Source: Plazaster borealis
Taxonomy: Eukaryota > Echinodermata > Asteroidea > Forcipulatida > Labidiasteridae
Direction: 5' to 3'
NCBI GenBank assembly: GCA_021014325.1
Contig: CM037472.1
Span: 744,001-808,000 of the forward strand
DNA length: 64,000 nucleotides
Shown: in pieces, positions 37,527 through 50,000 of the stretch
Layout of the letters: each line of letters opens with the position of its first letter
Numbering within the stretch: the stretch's first letter is position 1
Notes under the pieces: generated by a model
What the model was told of the DNA's origin: nothing
The model's input: only the letters and a program-made list of their open reading frames with translations
Database searches by the model: none
Position numbers and translations under genes: made by a program

Positions 37527-38175
37527 GTTAACCCTACTACTGTCTGACCATTCAATATCAACTACTGTGAGCCTGCAATGTCATATCATGTGGTAACTGT
37601 ATCTACACAGTCAACCCTCCTACTATCTGACCATTCAGTATCATCCACTCTGGTTTTGAATGATAGAAAAAGTATCCAGCCTGCAGTATGATATCAGGTG
37701 GTGAATGCATCTACACAGTACAAAGTCAACCCTCCTACTGTCTGACCATTCAGTATCATCCACTCTGGTTTTGAACGATAGATAAATTATGCCAGCCTGC
37801 AGTGTGATATCATGTGATGAATGCATCTACACAGTACACAGTCAACCCTCCTACTATCTGACCATTCAGTATCATCCACTCAGGTTCTGAATGATAGATA
37901 AATTAAGCTAGCCTGCAGTGTGATATCATGTGATGAATGCATCTACACAGTACACAGTCAACCCAACTACTATCTGGGCCCAATTTCCTAGAGCTGCTTA
38001 AGCAGAAAATATTGCTTAACAATTTCCTGCAAAGCAGAGATGAGCAGGATACCAGTCACAAATTGTACATGTGACATGGTAGTTTGGCTGGTAACCTTAT
38101 TCTGGTAAGCAAAATTTTATTGTGCTTAAGCAGCTCTATGAAATTGGGCCCCGACCATTCAGTATCATGTTTACA
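37527..38175. repeat. 116-bp tandem repeat interrupted by a MITE
   Basis: The phrase TCAACCCTCCTACTATCTGA recurs at 37611, 37726, 37842 and 37958, a spacing of 115-116 bp. A more diverged unit lies to the left. Units share CCATTCAGTATCATCCACTC and ATGCATCTACACAGTACA. The last unit is split at CTATCTG by the MITE at 37977-38152 and resumes at GACCATTCAGTATCAT. Confidence 0.85.
37977..38152. mobile_element. Fold-back MITE, family C, complete copy
   Basis: It begins GGCCCAATTTCCTAGAGCTG and ends CAGCTCTATGAAATTGGGCC. The insertion sits inside one unit of the 116-bp tandem array, so both insertion edges can be read directly. Confidence 0.85.
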
Positions 38176-41033
38176 CAGTTAGTTCAATGTGCAGTTGTGC
38201 TACCATACACAAACCATAAAGTTGAATGGTTTCAAATGGCCGGTCAACTCACTGGAAAATGTTAACAAGAGTAGGAGGGTTTTAATTAACAAAATTTTCA
38301 GTAAATCTATAGGGACTGTTTTCAATAAAAGCCAAATATTTAAGCTTTACTCATATTTACAGTTCAGCAAATACAAGCAAATCACATTTGTACTACACAG
38401 CTGAATAAAAATGCGGACGTGTTGAATATTCAAACGATAAATTCATCATTTCTGTTATAAATACGTCTTTTCTTTAAACTCATCTTAACTATATGGAGCT
38501 CTTGAACATATTGTCATCTCAAACAAAACGTATTAAAAATGTTTGACTATATGCTACATATAAGAGCTGTAACCATCACTTCACGTCAACTACACTAATG
38601 TACATTACATGCAAATCTGTTCAAATAAAACAACTAGAATTTATTTGGCAGTTGTTTAAAATCTCTGTATCAACAGTATTAATGCATGTAATATTTCCCA
38701 TCAAACTACCTTGTCGTAATTCTTAAATAAAAATGATATGTACAATTTGGTGAAGTATTTCATATGTTTATTTTACTACCTGTAAATACTTTGATAAAAA
38801 CTCTGCACTATCCCTTCTTCAGACTTTCTAGTTTTTACTTCGACCTGGTTTTGCCGAAAAGGTTCTTAAAAAAAGCAACAGACAAGATTTCAGGAAATCA
38901 TAACATTTTTAAAGTAGAAGAAAAAGGAGCGTCTCAGACAATGGAATGACTTAATAATAACAAACAGTTAATGCCCCGAACATGCACGTTTCAAACTCTA
39001 AAAAACAAAGCCCACAAAGCATCACTAAAAGTTATTGCTAAGTTAACTATCAGAAAACATTGACTTTATCTAAATGACTTTGACCAAAAGCTTCCAAATC
39101 ATGCCAGTTTGCCACAATTCATACACTAACTATACATGGAACTAAACATTTAACCTGACTTAATATACTTATTCAGTGTAAACATAACACAATACTATTT
39201 ACTACTGAGATGGTGCTGGATTAAATGTAGTCAGGAAACAAGACACGAGCCACTCACTCTATTAAAATGCAGCGTAATGAGTGTTGAGTGGTGAACAGAC
39301 TACTTTTAAAGTCACATTGGGTTTGTTGTTAAAGTATGTGACTTCGTCATCATTTATGCAAAAATAAATGTAGGAGATATGGAATAATGACTAGTAAAGT
39401 GGAAACACCTTCTTAAATTTCAATAAAAAATCATGAAATATAAAGCTGTTGATGGAGATGGCCATGTTTGTGTAAGCTCAGGTAATTTTTGAAAGGTATT
39501 ACGACTGAATACTCAGCCTCGCTATCATCACTAAATGCTGATTAGCTCCCAAAAGTGACCGCTCAGCGTACACATATTTTAAACATTTAGTGAGTGGTTG
39601 TATGGTGCTTTTAGGCCACTTATACACACATGTGATGTCAAAATGCAAGTATTTTGACACGATTCCATTTCAAATGAATGACGTTTTTACACGGTCACCC
39701 TAAACTGCATACAGTTAAACATGTCAAGATCAAGGAAGAATGAGAGGGGACCAGTTGCTCTGTGACTTGCAGCTTCTTTTGCAGGCTATCACACTTGAGG
39801 CGTGTGTGGAGTGGATCGACCACAGGCCTCATTAAAATGTGCCATTAATAGCACATTTTATTTAATCAATACAAGGGGTTCTGAGTGAGCAGCAGGCCTG
39901 CTGATGCAACGAGATCAGTCACCCCTGGGAGTGAGGTTGCTAAATACTACCATCAAAAAATCAAACCACTTCTAGCCCTTTCCTTTAATCAAAAAATCTT
40001 TCCAGAACCCCCCCCCCAGATATATGTCCACTGTAATTCTGATCATCTGATAATCATGTATAAATATTATTCCAAAGATGTCTTTGTAATTATTGCAGTT
40101 TTGTTCAACTCATTCTGCCACAATGTTCTAACATCAATGGGTGAGCACAAAGATGCTATTACTCCGTCGATAGGGAGGTTTTGGGTGAGATACCACTTGG
40201 TAAAGAATAATATTTGTATTTGTTTACCCTACATCGATGTGTGATTTAGCACTCTATACACAGTGAGTCCAATGGAAAGCATAGCTTATCCTGGATCAAT
40301 AAATACATAAATGAATCACTTCACGTCAGATGAATGGTTAATGGAACAACTTTGGAGCACCCTAAAATAAATTCTGACAGAAATAGCCACCGGGACATTC
40401 CATTGTGTAGCTTGCACAGGTATAAACCTACCGTGCTACACTTCGTTTCACTCGTACAAAGAGGAACACAAGGTACTGGCAATTCATGCTCGTAATATCC
40501 CTTTTTCTGGGGGTTATGGTGTAATCCCTGATTCCAGACCTTTGTCTCGTTGTACAAATGTGGCATGCAAGAATGGACAGGCTGCCACCATTGTTTATCA
40601 CTGTATTCGGTTCAATGTGAAGCAAGTCCGAGCGTTCCTTGATTCCAGCATACCATGGCAGATGGAGGTTCTGCGAATCACGGTGAGTGCCTACTCAATT
40701 ATCTCACACAACAACATCAAATCCTAGTGCTAATTATGAGCATCTGTGTTGTCTTTGTGGCAACAACATTTTCAAAAGAAAAAGATTACTCAAGAAGCTC
40801 AAAAAAGTTATGAAAAACAATATCGAGGGTGGGCACAGAAATGTTTCAGAATACCGACCCAAAGAGGTCAAAATGTTGATGTCCTGTTCAGATTATTTGA
40901 GTTGATACAATGCTTTTGCACTGACAACGAAATAATCCTTCGCCTATTCAGCACTTGAATTCTTCAACACAAAACCTAGCCTTTAGTCGTACATCTCTAG
41001 CATCCATAAAGATTAAAAAACAGACATCTCCGT

Positions 41034-44000
41034 CTAGGTGCTTTCAACGGACTTCTTTTCAGGTGGTTTCTGATTGGCTAAGGCTGCTGCAGCTGTCAAA
41101 AGAGAAAAGTGATAAATTCAATCAGAAAGGTTTATTGAAAGAAACTATAGCCATGGCATGTCCACATAAGCAGTAGCTGGATGACCACGTTAACATGAAT
41201 TGAAGCATAGACTGCCATTAGCAACACCCTTAGCAACAGCCTATTATTATTGGTCTTCACATTCCAAGGAGGAATATTCCGTCAGACAAAATGTCAAATT
41301 CAAGGTCGTTTTTATTGAATACCATTGAAAGTCGGGAATGAACCAAAACGTCCCTGTACAAAAATGTAAAGACCTGTTTTTCTCAGAATGATATTTTAGA
41401 TGTTGACAAATTTTGCACTGGAAGGGTATCGTATGCAATGGCAATTTACACCATTTTCACTGAGGTGAGAGACTTTTAATTGAGGACTCTATCTATTGGA
41501 AAATGAGTACAGCACAAAATTGCATTTGACATTTCCCTTCCTCTTTAACATCAAGAAAAAAACGAAGACATGTCGAGTGAGTGGTCTCAATATTAAACTC
41601 ACTATGAATTCCCTCTTTAAAGGTATCGTACACGTTTGGTAATGACTCAAAACAAATATTAGCATAAAAACTTACTTGATAACAAGCAACGGAGAGCTGT
41701 TGATGGTATAAAACATTGTAGAAAACGAATTCCTCTTAAGTAATGTAGTTTTTGAGAAAGAGGTAATTTCTCACTAAAATAACAAAAACTTCTTTCTAGA
41801 AGTTTTTATTCCTATCTGTAAGCACACAAACTTGTACAACAAGGGTGTTTTTTCTTTCATCATTTTCTTGCAACTTTCTTGCAATTGAGCCCAAATTTTC
41901 ACAGGCTTGTTATTTTATGCATATGTTGGGATACACCAAGTGAGAACACTGGTCTTTGACAATTTCCAGACGTGTTTTAGTGCCTTTAAAGTTAGGGTCA
42001 TAAATTGTTGTTAATCAACATAATGCTGATATATCGGCAAAATTATCCAGAAAAATACAATAAAAGTAATATGTGGAAAGTTTCAGCTGAATACAGTGTC
42101 TACTAGTTGAGAAAAAAGCTGAAAACTGTCATGGTAACTTTATCAATAGCGTCGAATCCACCCACGTTTAGTGAGGCGACAGCGGGTACCAACCGCATCT
42201 CTGGCTACAGCATTCGCGAACGGACACCACGGGAAATCTGTGAAACGATTCACTCTCAGATTCAAATGTCTTTGGGTCAAAAATTATCCAAAACATTACT
42301 TTGAAGGGATTCTTTTCTAAAAATAATTCATACTATCAACAGCTGCAGTGCTTCTTACCAAGTCGGTTTTTATGGCCATTAATTTGTGGAGTATTTACCA
42401 ATCTATGACCCTACCTTTAAAATGAGAAGGTGATAATTCTTGGTACGGTGGATTATATAACTCACCTTCTCGTTCTTTCCGACGGAATTTTTTCCTTCGT
42501 CTATCGATGGTTGCTACCTCTGTCTTGAGTTGCATGTAGATCTTACGAAGATCATTCAACTGCCTCTGGATTAGAGATATTCTCTCTTCAGGATCATTGA
42601 TGTGACTCACATCTACATAAAAAATCCAAAAAAATCAATCAATCAATTATACACAAGAGCCTTTGAAGAAACTTACTGCTGAGCTCAAAACAGACCACTC
42701 ACAGTGGTAAGGACTTAAAACAAAAGAGGAAAGCGATGTCAAGAGGAATTCAAAATAAGTATAACTATTAAAAAGATTATAATTTGTTTTTACCCTTACA
42801 CTGTATACTCAGTACTTTCCCGAGATCTGTGAACAAAATCCGCAGACAAATCACTCGGGTGGTGTAAGGGTAAAAACAAATTATATTCTTTATCCCCGAT
42901 GCAAAACTAACATCTATTAATAAGATATAGGATTTGAGGCATTGCATGGTGAGGTATCAATATATTTGGTTTGCGGTAACACCATGTGTGTATCTACTTG
43001 CCAGGTAGAGTTTGTTCTTAGAGAACTGTCTTGCTTAATTCTACTACCGCGGAGTAGATTGTTCGGGTGTTCGGAGACTTCTCAGTTCTGAAAAGAACTG
43101 TCCTGTTTATTAACTATTACCTGGGCGGAAGGTATAGAATTAGGCTGGGACTACTACTTTAGCTTATAGGATCGATGCAAAACTAACATCTATTAATAAG
43201 ATATAGGATTTGAGGCATTGCATGGTGAGGTATCAATATATTTGGTTTGCGGTAACACCATGTGTGTATCTACTTGCCAGGTAGAGTTTGTTCTTAGAGA
43301 ACTGTCTTGCTTAATTCTACTACCGCGGAGTAGATTGTTCGGGTGTTCAGAGACTTCTCAGTTCTGAAAAGAACTGTCCTGTTTATTAACTATTACCTGG
43401 GCGGAAGGTATAGAATTAGGCTGGGACTACTACTTTAGCTTATAGGATCGATGCAAAACTAACATCTATTAATAAGATATAGGATTTGAGGCATTGCATG
43501 GTGAGGTATCAATATATTTGGTTTGCGGTAACACCATGTGTGTATCTACTTGCCAGGTAGAGTTTGTTCTTAGAGAACTGTCTTGCTTAATTCTACTACC
43601 GCGGAGTAGATTGTTCGGGTGTTCGGAGACTTCTCAGTTCTGAAAAGAACTGTCCTGTTTATTAACTATTACCTGGGCGGAAGGTATAGAATTAGGCTGG
43701 GACTACTACTTTAGCTTATAGGATCGTAATTAACAATAGCCCTGTGCCCGCCCACCACTCAACCAATCAGAGCATCGATTGACTCACACTGGATCCTCTG
43801 AACCCCTATAAATAAGCCCACTCATCTCTTACCTCTTCAGTCTCCTGACGATGACTAGAGCAAGCTAGTCGAAACGTTGAGACCAAGAACTGACTCCGCG
43901 GTAGTACAGTTAATTACGATCCTATAAGCTAAAGTAGTAGTCCCAGCCTAATTCTATACCTTCCGCCCAGGTAATAGTTAATAAACAGGACAGTTCTTTT

Positions 44001-47000
44001 CAGAACTGAGAAGTCTCCCGAACACCCGAACAATCTACTCCGCGGTAGTAGAATTAAGCAAGACAGTTCTCTAAGAACAAACTCTACCTGGCAAGTAGAT
44101 ACACACATGGTGTTACCGCAAACCAAATATATTAATAAGATGTTACGAAAAAGGGATTTCAAACAAGAAAACTTTTGATTTGATTTAGATTGTTTGTAAA
44201 TGCTGTATGAAGCAAAAACATTTATCAGATTTAAGCAACGTCTCAGAGATCAACCCGTGGAAGTTTCGTCCTTTTTTCATCATGCATGAATAAAGAGATT
44301 TGCCTATAAACTCATTTTTCTTCTGGAATGAAAGTTTGAACACCACTCACCTATTAGAAAATTCCACTTGCGTTGCATGGGAGGTCCTTCTACCCTGTGA
44401 TGGCTACTATTACTGACTCTAGGAAGTGTTTCTGACGTCTTCTTATCACTTTCTCGTTTCTCGGTTTTATGGCTAGAATGATGGTGTTTAAGATCAGACA
44501 AAGTTTCATCGGTATCACTGCTACTATTACGAGGTGGTTCCCTCGTTGATGACCGTCTCCTCTCGGCTACAGAAGATGCAACTGACGTTTGACGTCTGTT
44601 TCTCTTACGAGATCGTTTGTGAGATGATTCCGACTCGGATGTGTTTCTTCTCCGTTTCTTTGGAGATGGGGTTTCAGCTGAGACATCATGTTTAACAGTT
44701 CTCATATCAGTGCTTGTGGTTGGGGTGTGCATGTGGATATCTGCACTGCTATTAGAGGAACTGGCATCATGATGAGGCGATTGCCGCCTCTGAGCTTGAC
44801 TTGATTCACCGATACTTGATACCTCAATCATTCCATCGCTGTCTGATTTCCCACTAACATGTTCATCATCTGCTTCATGCTGTGAGCCTTTGACTGCTTC
44901 ATTACTCGCTGGAGATGAAGGTTGTGCTGGAGAGTTTTCTGGTGATGTTGGCGGGGTCGATAACAATGATCGGTTCTTGAAGGAAAATGATTTCCCAAGA
45001 ACTGAACTGCTACTTGGTTCTGCGGATACTGGTCTAGAGCTCTCAAAAGACTCAGTCTCCATTTTTCCATCTTTAGCACTTTTCTCCTGTTTAGTTTCCG
45101 AGTCGATGCCTGCTTTCTTATCATGCTTAGAATCGGCTTCTTTCCTTTTTTTCTCCTCTGGTTCACTGGTTGTATCATCCTTAGCACTTTCTTCTTTACC
45201 CTTTGGCTTGCCTTCCAAACTCTTGCGACTTGCTCGTTTTCTTCCCTTTCTCTTCTTGGTGTCCTCTTCTACCTCTTGTTTCAAATTGACCGTTTCTTCC
45301 TTAACTTCCTTCTCCTTCTTTTCTTTCTCTTGCTCCTTGATTTTCTCCTTTGCCGCTTCCGCTTTTGCTTGTGATGACTTCTTATTAGTTTCTTTCTTCC
45401 CTTTTGTTTCTTTCTTGGCATCTCCTGAGCTCTGTCGAGACTGATCTTTCTTGGCATCTCCTGAGCTCTGACGAGACTGATCTTTCTTGGCATCTCCTGA
45501 GCTCTGACGAGACTGATCTTTCTTGGCGTCTCCTGAGCTCTGTCGAGACTGATCTTTCTTGGCATCTCCTGAGCTCTGTCGAGACTGATCTTTCTTGACA
45601 TCTCCTGAGCTCTGTCGAGACTGATCTTTCTTGGCGTCTCCTGAGCTCTGTCGAGACTGATCTTTCTTGACATCTCCTGAGCTCTGTCGCGATTGATCTT
45701 TCTTGGCATCTCCTGAACTCTGACGCGATTGATCTTTCTTGGCATCTCCTGAGCTCTGTCGCGATTGATCTTTCTTGGCATCTCCTGAGCTCTGTCGAGA
45801 CTGATCTTTCTTGGCTTTGCTCTCTTTCTTGGATTTACTTTTTGTTTCCTTCTTCTTCTCCTTCTTTTCTTTCTTCTTTGGGGTTTCTACTGGTTGTGCT
45901 ACGGGTTCCTCTTGCGTAATCAGACCATCTTGTTTCTTCTCCGATGGTTGTTTAATTTCTTCTGCCTCCAAGATCTTATCTTTCTTTTTTGTCTCCTCTT
46001 CTTGTGCCTCTTCATCCTTCTCCACTGGAATATCTTTTAAATCTTCAACATCTTTTGGAGGTTCTACAACATCTTCTTTGACGACTAAAGCCTCTGCTTC
46101 CTTGGAAACTTTTAAAGCCAGATTCTCATCTGTCAGTTTCTCTAAGATGAGTTCAGGTTGAGCTTCTGTACTCCTGGGGTCCTCCACAGTCTTGTCCTCT
46201 ACTGCAGGACTTTCTTTGTCATCTTTAATTTCTGGAAGATTGGAAACACTGTCTTGAGAACTATTGTCTTCAACATCTTCACTTTCACTGTCAGACCCTA
46301 TATTAACAAAAATGATGAGAAGAACAGTAATCAATCAAACGTATGAATAACTCACTTACTCATGTGCTCCATAATTTATTTAGACACAACAAAACCAAGA
46401 TGACGGAATAATCAAACTTGATTAACCCTTTAGAGGCCACAAATGGCGTGTACCAAAATGCCCATAACGAACTTAAGATTTGACCCATGTCAACTCAGCC
46501 AATTAGGTCAAAGGTCAATTAGGTCCTTAAATTTCTAATGTTTCCAGGGGTTGATTTCACAAAGCACAATGATTCTCTTGAGATGAGTTGTCAGTGTTAC
46601 CATAGCGATTTGTATTGTGACATCACACTTTGCTTAGCAACTAAGATTGATTTGCACTTAACAATAATCTCAACTCTTTGACAAAGAACTAAGATTCATC
46701 TTAAGACGAGTTGTCAAGTTTGCCACGGTGATTTGTATTGTAACATCACAATTGGCTTAATCCTTTAGAGACCATAGCGGCCACAAGCGGCCTGTCCCAA
46801 AATGCCCTTAACGGCCGCAAGCTTCGACTTATTTCAGCTCAAACAAGAGGGTCAAAGAAAAGATATCGACAAGATTAGCAATGTCTGGGTGTATGGTGAT
46901 GATTATACAGAAATGAATGGTCTCTAAAGGGTTAACAAAGATTGATAAACAGTTAAGATTAATCTTAATTCTTTGTAAACTATCAACAGTTCTAAAACAA

Positions 47001-50000
47001 AACAAACCTTCTGATAATTGTTTTACTGGAAATTACATGTCAAAAAATTCACGATATTCCCATGTCTGAGCATAAGTTGATGGCTATACAGAAATAAATG
47101 GTCTCTGATGGGTTAAAACCTGCGACATTCCCCCGCCCCCAACAAACCAAGTTTGTCCATTGGTTAAATGTTGGAATGATGACATTAACTCAGTCCCACT
47201 CACCTCTTGTAATACTCTCAGAGTGTCCGGAACTCCTCCTTGGTCTTGGTTTGGCTGTTGATCAAAAGGATTTATATTTAACTACTTAGCTTCATGTAAT
47301 AATGTTAATAATAAACTATCTGGCAATTTTCAATTTTCCTAAAAAAATAAAAGAGGTCTAAAATTCTAGAAACTAAATGGCAAAAACAGTTCAAATGACA
47401 TCGACAAATCAATATATTATTTTCCAATAAACAAAATCAACAATTGAGCTTTAGTACACAATGTTTCACTCTGCCACAACAGTGGCATTTTGAGGCACAC
47501 ACACATGCTGATGTAGAGAGTAGAGCCATTGCCCAAAGTGCTTCAATGAGAGTTGTAAACTGGAGAAGCCACCAGCTGTGCTCAATTGCAATGGAATTTC
47601 GGCCACTGTTGGAAGAGATAAGGTTCTCAACCTTGGTCAGTTTCTGCAGTGGCAATCTGTGGCACTGATGGACCACACATACGAATACAATGGCAGGAAA
47701 GTGTGGCATGGGTTACTTCACCATTGTGTGCATAGCGTATGAAAGATTCTAGGGCATCTTGGAGTATGGACCTATAGGAGGGTTAATATACTGCCATAAG
47801 GGATGAATGCAAAATTAAACAGGCGGTAACTCCAAGCTAGCCTGAAGGTTTTTGAGGTTTTTTTTTAGGTTATCCAGGGATCAACCTCAAGTTACCGCTT
47901 ACATGTAACTCTGCAATTCTCCATAACAGCTCAATTCAACAAGAGATTTGCCCAAAGACCATAAACCCAGCACCAAGTATTTGTATTTCATCTCACCTGG
48001 AAGACCAGAAGCAAAGGGTGAATCGGATAAACTTTTCCTGTCTGATCTCATGACACGTGTTGCATAAGATCGACTTGGAATTGGTGATTTACTGGAACTG
48101 CTCTGATCCTGTGGCGACGTCGACCTCCCTGGAGTGGATGGAGTTACTACAACAGCAGATACACTAGCCACTGGAGATGGTGTAGGTGTCTTAGTTATGG
48201 AAGGTCTTCCACGTTTCCCAGATATCTTCCCCGGGGTCTTCTCTTTTTCTGCTTTCTCTTCCGCTAGTTTCTTGAGCTCCCTTTCCTTTTCAGCTTCTTT
48301 TTCAATCTTTTTGCGTTTGGATTCCATTTCAGCTTTTTCTCGCTCTTCTTTCTCCTTCCTTTCTTTTTCCTCCTTGAGCTCCCGGTCTCGTTTCTCTTTC
48401 TCTTTCTTTTCCTTTTCTTTCCTCTCTTTTTCCTTCTGCTCCTTCTCCCTAGCCTTCTCCAATTCCTGTTTTGCTTTTTCCTTTTCCCTCTTTTCCCGTT
48501 CTTTTTCTTCCTTTTCCTTCTCCTTGCGTTCCCTTTCTGCTTCCATCTCTTTTTCCTTCCTTTCTTTTTCCCGGTCTTTCTGCTGTCTCTCTCGTTTCTT
48601 CTCGGCCCATCCAAGGATACGGTCAGCTGTAATGACCTCATCAAAGCGGACATTCCATCCCATGTAATGAATGGTATACACCACTTGACCATCCTCTACT
48701 TCATAATCAACAATCTGTAAACATAAACCAAACAATGTCAACATTTCTCCGTCAAGTTAATTACCCGATTCAAAAGGAAACATTCAAATGAAGCGTTAAT
48801 ATTTTGTTCAGTTTGGGTAAGATAGTTTGAGATGATTCATAACTTTTATCCAATTTATCCATTTTATCAAATACTTTTATTTATTTGATTACACATCCAA
48901 CAGCACAATGAACATTTAGATGTGTGAGGAAAACCCCAATGAGGGAAAACCCACGCAATCAGGTAGGGACTGAAAACCCAATCCACATGCAAGCCTTCAG
49001 TCTGAGGTGGGATTCGAACCGGGGTGTCCACAGAGGTGAAAGGCAGGGAAAGAAACCACTGAGCCAACCAATACACTAACAAGTACTTTACAATCAGGTT
49101 CAATAATCTTTACCTTGGCCTCATATATCTTCTGTGTTCTGCCTCGGCCGTATTGAACTTTTATCTTCTCACCGATGTCAAAGTCAGCTTGGATGGACGG
49201 ATCATGCTCTTGTCTGATAAAAAAAAAAATGATTTCCATATTAGGTGAGCTTAATGATGATGGAGTGTCGTGGCGAGGGTTCTTACTTCTAGTACATCGA
49301 ACTCAAGCTCTGGCGTTCAGTGTCAGAGTGTGGGTTCAGGTCCTGGTCAATCGATTTAATTAGAGATGGTTAAATGATAGTCAACCATCGCAGCCAACAG
49401 CTAAACTGCAGCCAGATTACATCAAAGTGTACATAAAAATTACACACAACTTTAAAATGACAATATAAACATTTACCAATAACAGTCAACTATAAATAGG
49501 AGACACAGCAAGAAAAACTACGCTTACTATTGCACTTTAAACAATTATCCGTTCTAAACAATTTCTTTTGACATTGTAATCGTAATTCAAGGTCTGGGAA
49601 GTAAAATTTAAACACCGAGTAAAAAAAAAGGAATTAAATAATGCTAGCAATTAAGAAAAAGACAGAAAGAAAGAAATTAATAAAACAAGGAAAGACAAGG
49701 AGCTAAATAAATTTCTGACTTACTTTTGTTCTGGTTGCTCAGTTCCTGAATCTTCCTCTTCTTCTTTATCTGCTTTACTCCCAGGACCTTCCAAGGTACG
49801 AGGATCTCTCCTTCTCCTTGCCTCTTTCTCTTTCTCCTTCTGACGTTTTTGTCTCTGATGTTCTAACTCCTTTTCTTTTTCTTCCTTCTCTTTTCTCTCT
49901 CGTTCCTTCTTCTCTCTTAACGCTTTATCACCACGTTCTTTTTCCTTCTCAGCTTTTTCCTTCTTTTCTCTCTCCAAGCGTTCCTTTTCCTGCTTTGCTT

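Larger units (their letters stand above)
35613..41033. other. Tail-to-tail intergenic region between RBM34 and ARID4
   Basis: Contains the 3' UTRs of both neighbours. No coding exons are supported. Repeats present are a family D MITE fragment at 36433, the 116-bp tandem array at 37527-38175 and a family C MITE inside it. TTTATT on the plus strand at about 39856 and 38764 could be ARID4 poly(A) signals. Other open frames here are short and lack splice support. Confidence 0.5.
42898..44133 (+). mobile_element. Penelope-like (or other LTR-like) element remnant: three tandem 276-bp units plus inverted partial unit
   Basis: GATGCAAAACTAACATCTAT recurs at 42898, 43174 and 43450, exactly 276 bp apart, with near-identity between copies. 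A fourth, partial unit lies in inverted orientation at about 43909-44133, giving arms of about 220 bp around a unique 175-bp spacer. The spacer holds a promoter and a hammerhead-like motif. Tandem plus inverted terminal units are characteristic of Penelope-like retroelements. No reverse-transcriptase frame is present, so this is a terminal-repeat remnant or a non-autonomous copy. It sits in the penultimate ARID4 intron. Confidence 0.65.

Noticed and set aside
42107..42304. 65-codon plus-strand open frame and its minus-strand counterpart as an ARID4 last exon
   Set aside because: The minus-strand acceptor near 42243 gives a short unconserved tail. The acceptor at 41092 has a much better pyrimidine tract.
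43929..44162. 77-codon open frame in the inverted 276-bp unit
   Set aside because: It translates terminal-repeat sequence and has no similarity or start context.
44890..45444. Plus-strand open frames opposite the ARID4 large exon
   Set aside because: They are antisense shadows of the lysine/serine-rich coding sequence.
47437..47709. 90-codon minus-strand open frame with many Cys/His
   Set aside because: No zinc-finger spacing, no splice sites that fit ARID4, and it is in the middle of an ARID4 intron.
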